5,548 nucleotides of DNA from JACQSU01 sp964359785 (GTDB lineage Archaea; Nanobdellota; Nanobdellia; Woesearchaeales; JAGWAF01), in the NCBI GenBank assembly GCA_964359785.1, contig CAYHWL010000097.1, positions 1 to 5,548 on the forward strand. Direction: 5' to 3'. Below the pieces are notes generated by a model, which was not told the origin of the DNA, ran no database searches, and saw only the letters and a program-made list of their open reading frames with translations. The position numbers were made by a program, and so were the translations under genes. Positions 1 to 5,514 of this stretch are shown here, one piece after another; position 1 is the stretch's first letter; each line of letters begins with the position of its first letter.

Positions 1-2
1 TA

Positions 3-644
3 GGCGCAAGTATCGACAATCTAAGACTTCTGGAAAAAGACACACGTCATATCGAAGAAATCTTAAGTGAGTGGACCAGGATGAACCAAGAGCATGTTAG
101 AGGAGAACAAGGTTCGGAGTCTTACAGATCATTTGTTTCACACCCTTATCTCGCGCCGCACGGATATGGTCTCGTGGTAGTTGACATGACCTCAAACAGG
201 ATCCTAGATTGTCAGGACTACCATGCGATCGGCGAGATCGACGCACTGGAGATACGAAAATATTTGAGAAACTGCTCGAAGCTGACTTTCGGGAGGAAGG
301 GAGTCGAGACAATCGATGATCCATTCTTATCAGAGGATGACTCAATAACGCTTTTGAGATTCAGGCGTCTATATGAGGCTGGGAGGATCAAGAAAGCTAT
401 CAACGCGCTAAACGGTATGGAATATGATCTTGCCGACACATCATGGCATAACCTGATGCTAATGGTAAAATTAAGTCCTGATCTCATTTTCCCGATCGAC
501 ATGACTCCGTTCGCAGTGACTAAGTATGATTCCACAACGAGTTTACCTAAGATGCGCAAGGACATTGAAGATTTGGGTTTCAAGCTAAAATCCGCTGAAA
601 CGGTCATTTGGGACGTACAGATATCGTACTCCTCCATTCTATAG
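3..644 (+). CDS. Unrecognised soluble protein, 5' end outside the window (partial)
   Basis: I do not recognise this family. The frame is open from the window edge, with 26 sense codons before the first ATG (position 81). These codons read as a charged, probably helical stretch (LLEKDTRHIEEILSEW) typical of real coding sequence. The ATG at 81 has no convincing Shine-Dalgarno sequence and no TATA box at the spacing used elsewhere here, so the true start is probably upstream of the window and 81 an internal methionine. The visible 213 residues hold a hydrophobic strand (YGLVVVDM), a charged helical middle, a tryptophan-containing helix, and a C-terminal part with alternating strands ending in ISYSSIL. 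There is no signal peptide or membrane segment in the visible part, so a cytoplasmic location is likely. It ends with TAG, 8 bp from the stop of the convergent lipoprotein gene. If the family normally starts near the 81 ATG, the complete protein would be 187 aa. Confidence 0.7.
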   Translation, partial: GASIDNLRLLEKDTRHIEEILSEWTRMNQEHVRGEQGSESYRSFVSHPYLAPHGYGLVVVDMTSNRILDCQDYHAIGEIDALEIRKYLRNCSKLTFGRKGVETIDDPFLSEDDSITLLRFRRLYEAGRIKKAINALNGMEYDLADTSWHNLMLMVKLSPDLIFPIDMTPFAVTKYDSTTSLPKMRKDIEDLGFKLKSAETVIWDVQISYSSIL

Positions 645-652
645 TTGAGACC

Positions 653-1093
653 TCACCCGCTCACCATCAACCACCCGAGTCGATGTTTCAGATCACCTTT
701 GCAGAATTCCAGTCCAGACACTAACGAATTCACCCATCCATCAAAGAATCTACTTTTAGGATAAGCACAGGTCATGCTGGCTCCTTCAAACGCATCTCTT
801 ACTTCAATGGGATTGGATTCGTCCAGCGCGACAACGGTCTTATTGAGCACGCATCCATAGGCGATGTATCTAAACTCACCATTATCTTGGGTAAGCGTCG
901 CATCCACATCCTCGCAATTATTGGCGCGGAGTATGATGCAGTCAGCGTCCCCGCATGAGGATTCTATGGCTTTTATCTCCGCAGTGGTGTTATCCGCGGG
1001 CTTGCTGTATTCAGTAGCGGCCTTCTCTTCGACCACTTGGTTTGCGCAGCCAGACAAGAGGAACGCGGCTATCAAGAGCACGATGACTCTCAT
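653..1093 (-). CDS. Small cysteine-rich lipoprotein
   Basis: This 146-residue exported protein has a short n-region (MR), a hydrophobic core and a lipobox-like LLSGC ending at Cys16, so it is probably lipid-anchored on the outer face of the cytoplasmic membrane. After a polar, Thr/Glu/Lys-rich linker (about 20-42), the mature domain carries six cysteines at 47, 52, 60, 81, 109 and 131, an even number compatible with three disulfides. I do not recognise the fold. The start is well supported: the ATG overlaps the TGA of the upstream gene by 4 bp (ATGA), and a strong AAGGAGG lies 7 nt ahead. It is the last gene of the minus-strand operon headed by the FKBP-domain membrane protein, which could help fold such a disulfide-rich neighbour (inference). 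It stops (TGA) only 8 bp from the stop of the convergent gene. Confidence 0.88.
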   Translation of the reverse strand: MRVIVLLIAAFLLSGCANQVVEEKAATEYSKPADNTTAEIKAIESSCGDADCIILRANNCEDVDATLTQDNGEFRYIAYGCVLNKTVVALDESNPIEVRDAFEGASMTCAYPKSRFFDGWVNSLVSGLEFCKGDLKHRLGWLMVSG

Positions 1094-1974
1094 TGTCCAG
1101 CCTCCTTGATCCCTGCGAGTTCATAGAGTTTGCCGCGCGAGTCTGGCACAAGTGATGCCCATACCATAGTACGCAAACGGGCCAGATTATTCTCTTTGGG
1201 TTTGGCGAAATTGACATTGTAGAGCACCATGCCATCTTTCACCTCATCTTGCACAGTGCGCAGTATCGGCACGGATTCAGCTGTCGGGTATGAAGACAAG
1301 CCCAGCTGTCTTTGTGCCTCATCTTTCAATTTCTTTTTAGTGTCAGCGAAGATATTGTCATTTTGGATAGCTTTATTCAAATAAGTGAAATACTCCTTGT
1401 AATCGCCTTCTCTCTTCCTGGCTTCGGCCATATCCCAATTCGCCCAAAAATCCTTTGAGTCACGAGACAGTACCTCCTGGATTTTCTTCTCTGTATCCCT
1501 TATCTTAGATATCTGCGTCATGATGTCGTTTGGCGTTCCGCTTCCAGGACAGCCCACAGCATCAAGCCGCGTTCCCCTCATCTGCGTGTTCCCCGAACAG
1601 CTCATCTGGGAGTCTTTATAGTTCCAAGTGTATCCTCCAGAGAAACTGGAACAATCCGCGCTAAATATGACCTCGCCAGCAGACAATTTGGAGCTTCCTG
1701 CGCCATCAGATATCACACGTGATGGGAAACTTAGCACATCGCGTGAGATAGTCCCACTGGATGGTCCATGGCCAAGATCGCTCACAGACACGACTTGATA
1801 ATTATGTTTTATCGATACCGTTCGAGTGTCCCTATTCACAGAATCCCCGCATCCTGTCTCATCGTCAACAACATCGACTTTCCATCTAGTCACCCCTGAA
1901 TAGCTTTGGAATGAAGCACTGACTACCGTTGATACTAACAGCGCCACAATCACTGTCATGATCAAAAATCGCAT
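1090..1974 (-). CDS. Secreted protein with N-terminal Cys domain and a TPR-like helical hairpin
   Basis: The 294-residue product starts with a signal peptide (about 1-20, MRFLIMTVIVALLVS, plausible cleavage after VVSA). I chose the ATG at 1974 because AGGTGA lies 5 nt upstream. The in-frame GTG at 1983 falls inside that Shine-Dalgarno sequence and would only add three residues. Residues about 22-145 look beta-rich (Ser/Thr/Gly/Val) and hold four cysteines (42, 108, 126, 142), enough for two disulfides. Residues about 150-225 are helical and charged. DFWANWDMAEARKREGDYKEYF followed by LNKAIQND (about 175-206) has the spacing of a TPR repeat, suggesting a protein-binding helical hairpin. The C-terminal 65 residues are mixed. 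It is the middle gene of the operon: 22 bp after the FKBP-domain gene and overlapping the lipoprotein gene by 4 bp. I do not recognise the family; the TPR assignment is by eye. Confidence 0.85.
   Translation of the reverse strand: MRFLIMTVIVALLVSTVVSASFQSYSGVTRWKVDVVDDETGCGDSVNRDTRTVSIKHNYQVVSVSDLGHGPSSGTISRDVLSFPSRVISDGAGSSKLSAGEVIFSADCSSFSGGYTWNYKDSQMSCSGNTQMRGTRLDAVGCPGSGTPNDIMTQISKIRDTEKKIQEVLSRDSKDFWANWDMAEARKREGDYKEYFTYLNKAIQNDNIFADTKKKLKDEAQRQLGLSSYPTAESVPILRTVQDEVKDGMVLYNVNFAKPKENNLARLRTMVWASLVPDSRGKLYELAGIKEAGQ
1101..1107 (-). promoter_or_regulatory. Shine-Dalgarno AAGGAGG of the Cys-rich lipoprotein gene
   Basis: AAGGAGG lies 7 nt before the ATG at 1093, inside the coding sequence of the upstream gene. 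It fixes the start at the ATGA overlap. Confidence 0.8.
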
Positions 1975-1979
1975 CAAGC

Positions 1980-1985
1980 TCACCT
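1980..1985 (-). promoter_or_regulatory. Shine-Dalgarno AGGTGA deciding the start of the secreted TPR-like protein
   Basis: AGGTGA is 5 nt before the ATG at 1974 and matches the archaeal 16S 3' end. Because it covers the alternative GTG at 1983, it argues for the ATG. Confidence 0.75.
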
Positions 1986-1996
1986 GCTTCTTCGGA

Positions 1997-3397
1997 TTAT
2001 AAAGTCTTCCCCTTTTTTATGTCCTTGATCTTGATAGAGAAAAGTAGTATCTTTCCAGCAAGAGGATGGTTTCCATCCAACCTCACGGTATTATTGCTGA
2101 TATCCAGCACAACAAAATCCTTTGACCAGTTCCCATAACTAAGGCCTATGCTCTTGCCGATCTTTAGTCTTCCGATGTCGCTGATGGAGGAGAGCGGCAC
2201 TTTCATCAACAATGAGGGGTCATATTCTCCATATCCCTGCGGGGGCGTCATAAAGACCTCTTTGGTCTCTCCTTTTTTCATCCCCCGCGTCGCATTGTCG
2301 ACGCCAGATATCATTTTTCCGGAGCCCACCACAAAACTCGCAGTCTGCCATCCCAATGTGCCATACGTGAGTTTGTCCTCGAATTTTCCGCTAAATGAGA
2401 GGGTCACTACATCATTTGCCTCCACAACATCTTGGGTCTGGCCGATTCCCCCAAATACAGCCATCCCGGTTGGGCTTCCGGATACAGCGGTCAACTTGAG
2501 GATGACTATTCCCCCTAAGACAAACATCACGTAAGGGATCTTATTCACATGCTTTGTGGGGAAGGGTATCTTCGACCCGATCTTTAGTAATACCAGATCC
2601 CCAAGATTCATCACAAGTGGGGTCATCATCCGATAAAAAGTGTCATTAGAGAATATCATGGTAGCCACAAATATCGATCCGGCGCAGGGGATTGTGGCTA
2701 AAAGGTATTGTGAGGCGTGTCTTCTCTCCAGATATCTCTCAAGGAGCATCAGCCCCCCTATCAGTATTATCACGTATCCTGCCGACTTTATCAGGAAGTC
2801 GGATAAGAACTTTATGGCAAGAAGCATGAACACATAGGTTGATATGACATGGATCGTCCATGCCTTGAGCCAGAGGTTCTTGTCTCCTTCTGTTTTGGAA
2901 CCGATTGATATTGGGAGGATATAGCTAAAAAAATCCCCCGTGAATGTGAATATTATCCCAAGCACGAACAGGAAAGGTAAGACCAGATACGGGTTCGACG
3001 GCACTTGCATTGTCTGGATCTGCTCCAAAAAAGAGGTTTCTTTCGTCTGATTCAGGTCAACAAATCCTTTCATGCTAATCAGTATTGGCGTGGCGCCCCA
3101 GTAATCACGGAACAGCGTATTTTCCTCGACAGAGACATTGCCGCAATTATGCTTGAGCGTTATGCTGGTTTCGAGCATAGCGCTATGCGCTTCAATCAAC
3201 TTGTAGGTGCAGTTATACAGCACAAAATTGTCTTTGATGTACTGCTAGGTTATCTTTTGGATGTGCATAGCCACTATGGTGATCTTGCCTCCGCTATTCT
3301 CGACTGTCATGCCTGGATGAGGATGTGATACCACAACGGGAATCATAGACAACAACAACACGCTGATGATCGCATACATGCATCGTCTAGTCGTCAT
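1997..3397 (-). CDS. Multi-TM protein with extracytoplasmic SlyD-type FKBP prolyl isomerase domain, interrupted by an in-frame TAG
   Basis: Read through the amber codon this is 466 residues: signal peptide (1-24, with YAIISVLLLSMIPVVVS), an extracytoplasmic domain (about 25-135), about six TM helices (near 136-156, 179-202, 204-221, 231-250, 259-272, 287-307), and an FKBP domain (about 326-461). The FKBP match is clear: GSGKMISGVD, RGMKKGE, PPQGYGEYDP, KVPLSSI, then LDGNHPLAGK, the SlyD signature with the insert-in-flap module between. Family role: peptidyl-prolyl cis-trans isomerase and chaperone. Basic loops after TM1, TM3 and TM5, and an even helix count after a cleaved signal, place the FKBP outside the cell. 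TM4 has a Pro-Cys (ATIPCAGS) and TM3-TM4 recall CcdA/DsbD, but the partner cysteine in TM1 is absent, so that link is weak. Codon 51 is TAG (complement 3247-3245). The ATG at 3397 fits a leaderless start. Without readthrough the only long product starts at GTG 3223, lacking signal peptide and Shine-Dalgarno sequence. It heads the operon. Confidence 0.8.
3245..3247 (-). other. In-frame amber (TAG) codon inside the FKBP-domain membrane protein gene
   Basis: This is codon 51 counted from the ATG at 3397. The 50 codons before it and the 415 after it, up to the TAA at 1997-1999, are all sense codons in one frame. The context in the mRNA is ATA ACC TAG CAG TAC. The segments on both sides look like parts of the same beta-rich ectodomain. 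A C-to-T change from CAG (Gln), or decoding as pyrrolysine or another residue, would each restore one gene. Confidence 0.9.
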
Positions 3398-3419
3398 GCA
3401 AACAATAGTGCTCAGATTC

Positions 3420-3427
3420 TATATAAA
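3420..3427 (-). promoter_or_regulatory. TATA box of the FKBP operon (leaderless)
   Basis: TTTATATA on the minus strand is preceded by a purine-rich AGAAAATAGG that could serve as a BRE. Its centre is 26.5 bp from the ATG at 3397, so transcription should begin at or next to the start codon. This is the best evidence that translation starts upstream of the in-frame TAG. Confidence 0.75.
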
Positions 3428-3453
3428 CCTATTTTCTAGGTCTCTCCATCGCT

Positions 3454-3461
3454 TTTTTATA
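3454..3461 (+). promoter_or_regulatory. TATA box of the two-TM protein gene
   Basis: TTTTTATA is centred 37.5 bp before the ATG at 3495. With the usual 26-27 bp offset the transcript starts near 3484, giving a leader of only about 11 nt made up mainly of the Shine-Dalgarno sequence. Confidence 0.6.
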
Positions 3462-3483
3462 CCTCCAGATCAGGGATTATACA

Positions 3484-3489
3484 GGTGAT
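3484..3489 (+). promoter_or_regulatory. Shine-Dalgarno GGTGAT at the predicted extreme 5' end of the mRNA
   Basis: GGTGAT is 5 nt before the ATG at 3495. The TATA spacing places the transcript start at about this site, so the Shine-Dalgarno sequence would be almost at the 5' end. Confidence 0.65.
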
Positions 3490-3494
3490 TTACT

Positions 3495-3764
3495 ATGAAA
3501 AACATCAATGTCCATAAATGGGGTCTATCTGGCGCTGTCGCTTTCGCGGCGATTCACGCTATCTGGTCAGTCTGCGTCGCGATTTCAAACACAGGCATGG
3601 AATCTTTCCTTCGTTGGATCCTTGAGCTCCATTCAATAAGAGTCCCCCTCACTGTACAGCCATTCAACGTGCTAAACGCTATCGTGCTGATAATCGTGAC
3701 GGCATTGTTCGGTTATCTTGTTGGAGTATGTCTTGGTTACGCGACTAAGTATATCCACAAGTAG
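3495..3764 (+). CDS. Small two-TM membrane protein
   Basis: This 89-residue protein has two membrane segments, about 10-31 (GAVAFAAIHAIWSVCVAI) and about 59-82 (NAIVLIIVTALFGYLVGVCL). Between them lies an amphipathic segment (MESFLRWILELHSIRV, then PLTVQPFN), with a basic tail KYIHK. The plan of a MKxxNV start, His/Trp in TM1, a PFN motif before TM2, and a GYLVG finish followed by a short tail recalls small uncharacterised two-TM families of the DUF5676 type. That resemblance is from memory and not proven. The start is supported by GGTGAT 5 nt ahead of the ATG. It ends with TAG followed at once by T6, a likely archaeal terminator, so this TAG behaves as a real stop. It appears monocistronic and is divergent from the FKBP operon across a 97-bp gap with two back-to-back TATA boxes. 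Function unknown. Confidence 0.85.
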   Translation: MKNINVHKWGLSGAVAFAAIHAIWSVCVAISNTGMESFLRWILELHSIRVPLTVQPFNVLNAIVLIIVTALFGYLVGVCLGYATKYIHK

Positions 3765-3799
3765 TTTTTTGTTGCCGTTGGCACTTATTCTCTATTTTT
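3765..3799 (+). terminator. T-tract terminator after the two-TM protein gene
   Basis: A T6 run directly follows the TAG at 3762-3764, with a T5 run at 3795-3799. No strong hairpin precedes them. Archaeal termination often relies on U-tracts alone, so these probably end the transcript. The remainder, to the TATA box at 3849, holds nothing I can identify. Confidence 0.5.
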
Positions 3800-3848
3800 G
3801 ATTTATCCAATCCCTTCCATAGTCTCCCGCATCACGTCGTATCCACAT

Positions 3849-3856
3849 TTTATATA
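3849..3856 (+). promoter_or_regulatory. TATA box of the four-TM/Cys-domain operon (leaderless)
   Basis: TTTATATA is centred 26.5 bp before the ATG at 3879, implying a leaderless mRNA. No Shine-Dalgarno sequence precedes that ATG. Confidence 0.75.
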
Positions 3857-3878
3857 CTAGTGAATCAACAATACCAGT

Positions 3879-4274
3879 ATGGCCATAATTGATATCATCA
3901 TCGAATTTGTGATAGTCTGGCTTCTAGCGTCTGTTGTGGCGACAGCCCTTCTCTGGCTTATCTTCAAGCCTAGCAAGAAGTATTCGATGGATTTGAAGAG
4001 TATCGTCTCTATCTCCTTGAAGACCATCTGCACATTCCTGGTCATAGAGTACATTTTTGAGTTTATCGCCCCTTATATCCAAAGTACGCTGGACAAGATT
4101 CCCTTTCATGAAAACCTATCCCCATCACTTTATTTCAGCGTACCGATATCCGCATACATCGCGTACCGTCTGTTCGAAGTCTCTGGTATGGAAGATCCTG
4201 ATGCTGTGTCAACAGCTGTGAAATGGGGCGTGGTTCTTCTGATCCTTAGAGCGGTATTGGTGATGCTCCAATGA
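3879..4274 (+). CDS. Four-TM membrane protein of unknown function
   Basis: The 131-residue product has hydrophobic segments at about 4-29, 45-66, 84-100 and 113-130. The loop after TM1 is basic (KPSKKYSMDLK) and probably cytoplasmic. The TM2-TM3 loop carries IQSTLDKIPFHENLSPS, and the TM3-TM4 loop is acidic (FEVSGMEDPDAVS). I see no recognisable catalytic motif. The start is fixed by a TATA box whose centre lies 26.5 bp upstream of the ATG, so the transcript is probably leaderless. The TGA overlaps the ATG of the next gene (ATGA), so the two are very likely translationally coupled and their products may work together. The family is not recognised. Confidence 0.83.
   Translation: MAIIDIIIEFVIVWLLASVVATALLWLIFKPSKKYSMDLKSIVSISLKTICTFLVIEYIFEFIAPYIQSTLDKIPFHENLSPSLYFSVPISAYIAYRLFEVSGMEDPDAVSTAVKWGVVLLILRAVLVMLQ
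4259..4264 (+). promoter_or_regulatory. Shine-Dalgarno GGTGAT of the six-cysteine protein gene
   Basis: GGTGAT is 6 nt before the ATG at 4271, inside the end of the four-TM gene, and supports the overlapping ATGA start. Confidence 0.7.
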
Positions 4275-4753
4275 CGACACGCGGCAAGAAAAGTCTAGAG
4301 GGTCCAAAGATCAAGCGTTTGAGCCTGTATCCAAGAAGAGAGGAACCTCAAGAGTTGGACACGGTCACGGTGGGGTTTTCCAAAAGGGCTGTCATCACAA
4401 AAGAGAGGCCGGATCTCAAAGCCCCAAAGAGATTGCCTTACTATAAGGAATCTCCCCCCAGATACGAACAGCCTCAAACTCCACTTCAAGAGACGGCGCC
4501 TGCGCAACCAACTGTAGATAATATCACAGGAGTGGCTATCGCCATAGGAATAGCTTTCGTCATCTTCTTTTTCGTGATTATCATCGTTTTTTCAGACGAC
4601 AATGGCGGCGGCGGTTCCATCAGCGGTTGTCCGACTGTCTGTGAAGGTTATGCTATAACGATCGCTCCTCAATGTTCTTGTCCTGCTGGCAGTCGTTACT
4701 ACAACACTATCACTGGCCAAAAGGCGCAAGGGTATAAACAATGTGTCTGTTGA
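4271..4753 (+). CDS. Single-pass membrane protein with basic proline-rich tail and six-cysteine outer domain
   Basis: This 160-residue protein has three parts. Residues 1-85 are hydrophilic, basic and proline-rich (KIKRLSLYPRREEP, then APKRLPYYKESPPRYEQPQ) and look disordered. Residues about 86-107 form one TM helix (VAIAIGIAFVIFFFVIII). After SDDNGGGG, a linker, residues 116-160 form a tiny domain with cysteines at 120, 124, 135, 137, 158 and 160: C-x3-C-x10-C-x-C-x20-C-x-C, ending in CVC. By the positive-inside rule the basic tail is cytoplasmic and the Cys domain outside, where three disulfides could hold it; metal binding through the two CxC pairs is an alternative. There is no signal peptide apart from the TM helix. 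It overlaps the upstream four-TM gene by 4 bp and has GGTGAT 6 nt before its ATG. Family not recognised. Confidence 0.85.
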   Translation: MTTRGKKSLEGPKIKRLSLYPRREEPQELDTVTVGFSKRAVITKERPDLKAPKRLPYYKESPPRYEQPQTPLQETAPAQPTVDNITGVAIAIGIAFVIFFFVIIIVFSDDNGGGGSISGCPTVCEGYAITIAPQCSCPAGSRYYNTITGQKAQGYKQCVC

Positions 4754-4763
4754 ATCCAAACGT

Positions 4764-4771
4764 TTTTTATA
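4764..4771 (+). promoter_or_regulatory. TATA box of the 4794 lipoprotein gene (leaderless)
   Basis: TTTTTATA is centred 26.5 bp before the ATG at 4794. The T6 run within it (4763-4768) lies 10 bp after the stop of the upstream gene and may also act as its U-tract terminator. Confidence 0.7.
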
Positions 4772-4793
4772 ATCCTACTGACATGGGTTATGC

Positions 4794-5468
4794 ATGAAAG
4801 CAGCCCTGATTTTGATGTTGATTGTGTTCTCCACGATTGCTGCCTGCACAGAACCTGCGCAAGATCCAATTATCAAGAGTCCAGAATTGTCCAAGAAAAC
4901 TTTCGAGGTCAAAGTAGCAGACACGCAAATTCAAGAGAACAAACGCATCGCGGATCTCACTATCGACCAATTTGGCGATATCCAGTTGATCCCAATGACG
5001 CAAGACCCATCTATTGACGGGTTGAGATCCCTAATAGACGAGATCAAGAGCAGACCGGGTCTATTTCTAGAATACGACACAAGAGAGGGTGATAAAATAG
5101 TGATGAGAAGGGATCTTATCACACCTTCTGATCCCCGCTACATCTACCCATTTACAGATGAGCTTGGAGTAAACGGCTACCTCCTAAAGGAGAGAAAAAC
5201 ATCCCCTCCTATCACCGTGACGATAACACAAGGGACCCAGTACAATGGTGGTGGCCTCCATATCGGTGTTGTCAGTGTAAACTCAAGTGCGGCCACACTA
5301 AGCCTCAGGACCGACTCGGAGCAAAAGACTGTCAATCTGCCAGTCGGTGAACAACTGACCATAGGAAGTTATTCTATCAAGAACATGAAGAGCGAAGCCT
5401 GGGCTGGCGGATGGATGCCTGGTCAGTCAAGCGGGAAGGTGGATTTGGAGATATCCCAATCACCTTGA
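4794..5468 (+). CDS. Lipoprotein with C-terminal beta-rich domain, unknown function
   Basis: The 224-residue product begins with a signal peptide whose hydrophobic core (AALILMLIVFSTIA) ends in a lipobox-like TIAAC at Cys18, the only cysteine in the protein, so a membrane-anchored extracytoplasmic lipoprotein is likely. Residues about 36-130 are charged and mixed alpha/beta, including a helix SIDGLRSLIDEIKSRPG. Residues about 140-222 look beta-rich (PITVTITQGTQYNGGGLHIG, SAATLSLRT, KTVNLPVGEQLTIGSYSI, KVDLEIS), consistent with an Ig-like or jelly-roll sandwich, though no family is recognised. The start is supported by a TATA box centred 26.5 bp upstream, which implies a leaderless transcript. 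The gene is therefore transcribed separately from the Cys-domain gene that ends 40 bp before it. It ends with TGA. Confidence 0.87.
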   Translation: MKAALILMLIVFSTIAACTEPAQDPIIKSPELSKKTFEVKVADTQIQENKRIADLTIDQFGDIQLIPMTQDPSIDGLRSLIDEIKSRPGLFLEYDTREGDKIVMRRDLITPSDPRYIYPFTDELGVNGYLLKERKTSPPITVTITQGTQYNGGGLHIGVVSVNSSAATLSLRTDSEQKTVNLPVGEQLTIGSYSIKNMKSEAWAGGWMPGQSSGKVDLEISQSP

Positions 5469-5485
5469 TATCACCCATCAAAATC

Positions 5486-5493
5486 CTTATATA
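5486..5493 (+). promoter_or_regulatory. TATA box of the gene starting at 5515
   Basis: CTTATATA within CCTTATATATAG is centred about 25.5 bp before the ATG at 5515, again a leaderless arrangement. Confidence 0.65.
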
Positions 5494-5514
5494 TAGTGCA
5501 TACTAGCGGATATC

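Noticed and set aside
642..760. Readthrough of the TAG ending the first gene (more than 30 open codons)
   Set aside because: The extension is antisense to the well-supported lipoprotein gene, and its openness is explained by that gene's composition.
864..1235. Overlapping open frames on both strands across the two exported-protein genes
   Set aside because: They are shadows: no promoter or Shine-Dalgarno sequence, and they conflict with genes supported by signal peptides, an ATGA overlap and a Shine-Dalgarno sequence.
2148..2837. Plus-strand open frames inside the FKBP membrane protein gene
   Set aside because: They lie antisense to the clear SlyD-type FKBP domain and TM helices and have no start signals.
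3223..3247. Treating GTG 3223 as the true start of an independent 408-aa gene behind a separate 50-aa secreted peptide
   Set aside because: No Shine-Dalgarno sequence precedes the GTG, no promoter lies nearby, the protein would lack a signal peptide although its N-terminus carries NXS/T sites and cysteines, and the frame is shared exactly with the upstream signal-peptide segment.
3762..3863. Reading through the TAG of the two-TM gene, which opens 31 further sense codons up to TAG-TGA
   Set aside because: The extension covers T-tracts and the TATA box of the next gene and encodes an unremarkable hydrophobic tail. The protein already ends with a typical basic tail, so TAG is a real stop here.
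5465..5481. Inverted repeat TTGAT/ATCAA around the stop of the 4794 lipoprotein gene as a terminator
   Set aside because: The stem is only 5 bp and AT-rich, with no T-tract after it; it is likely chance.
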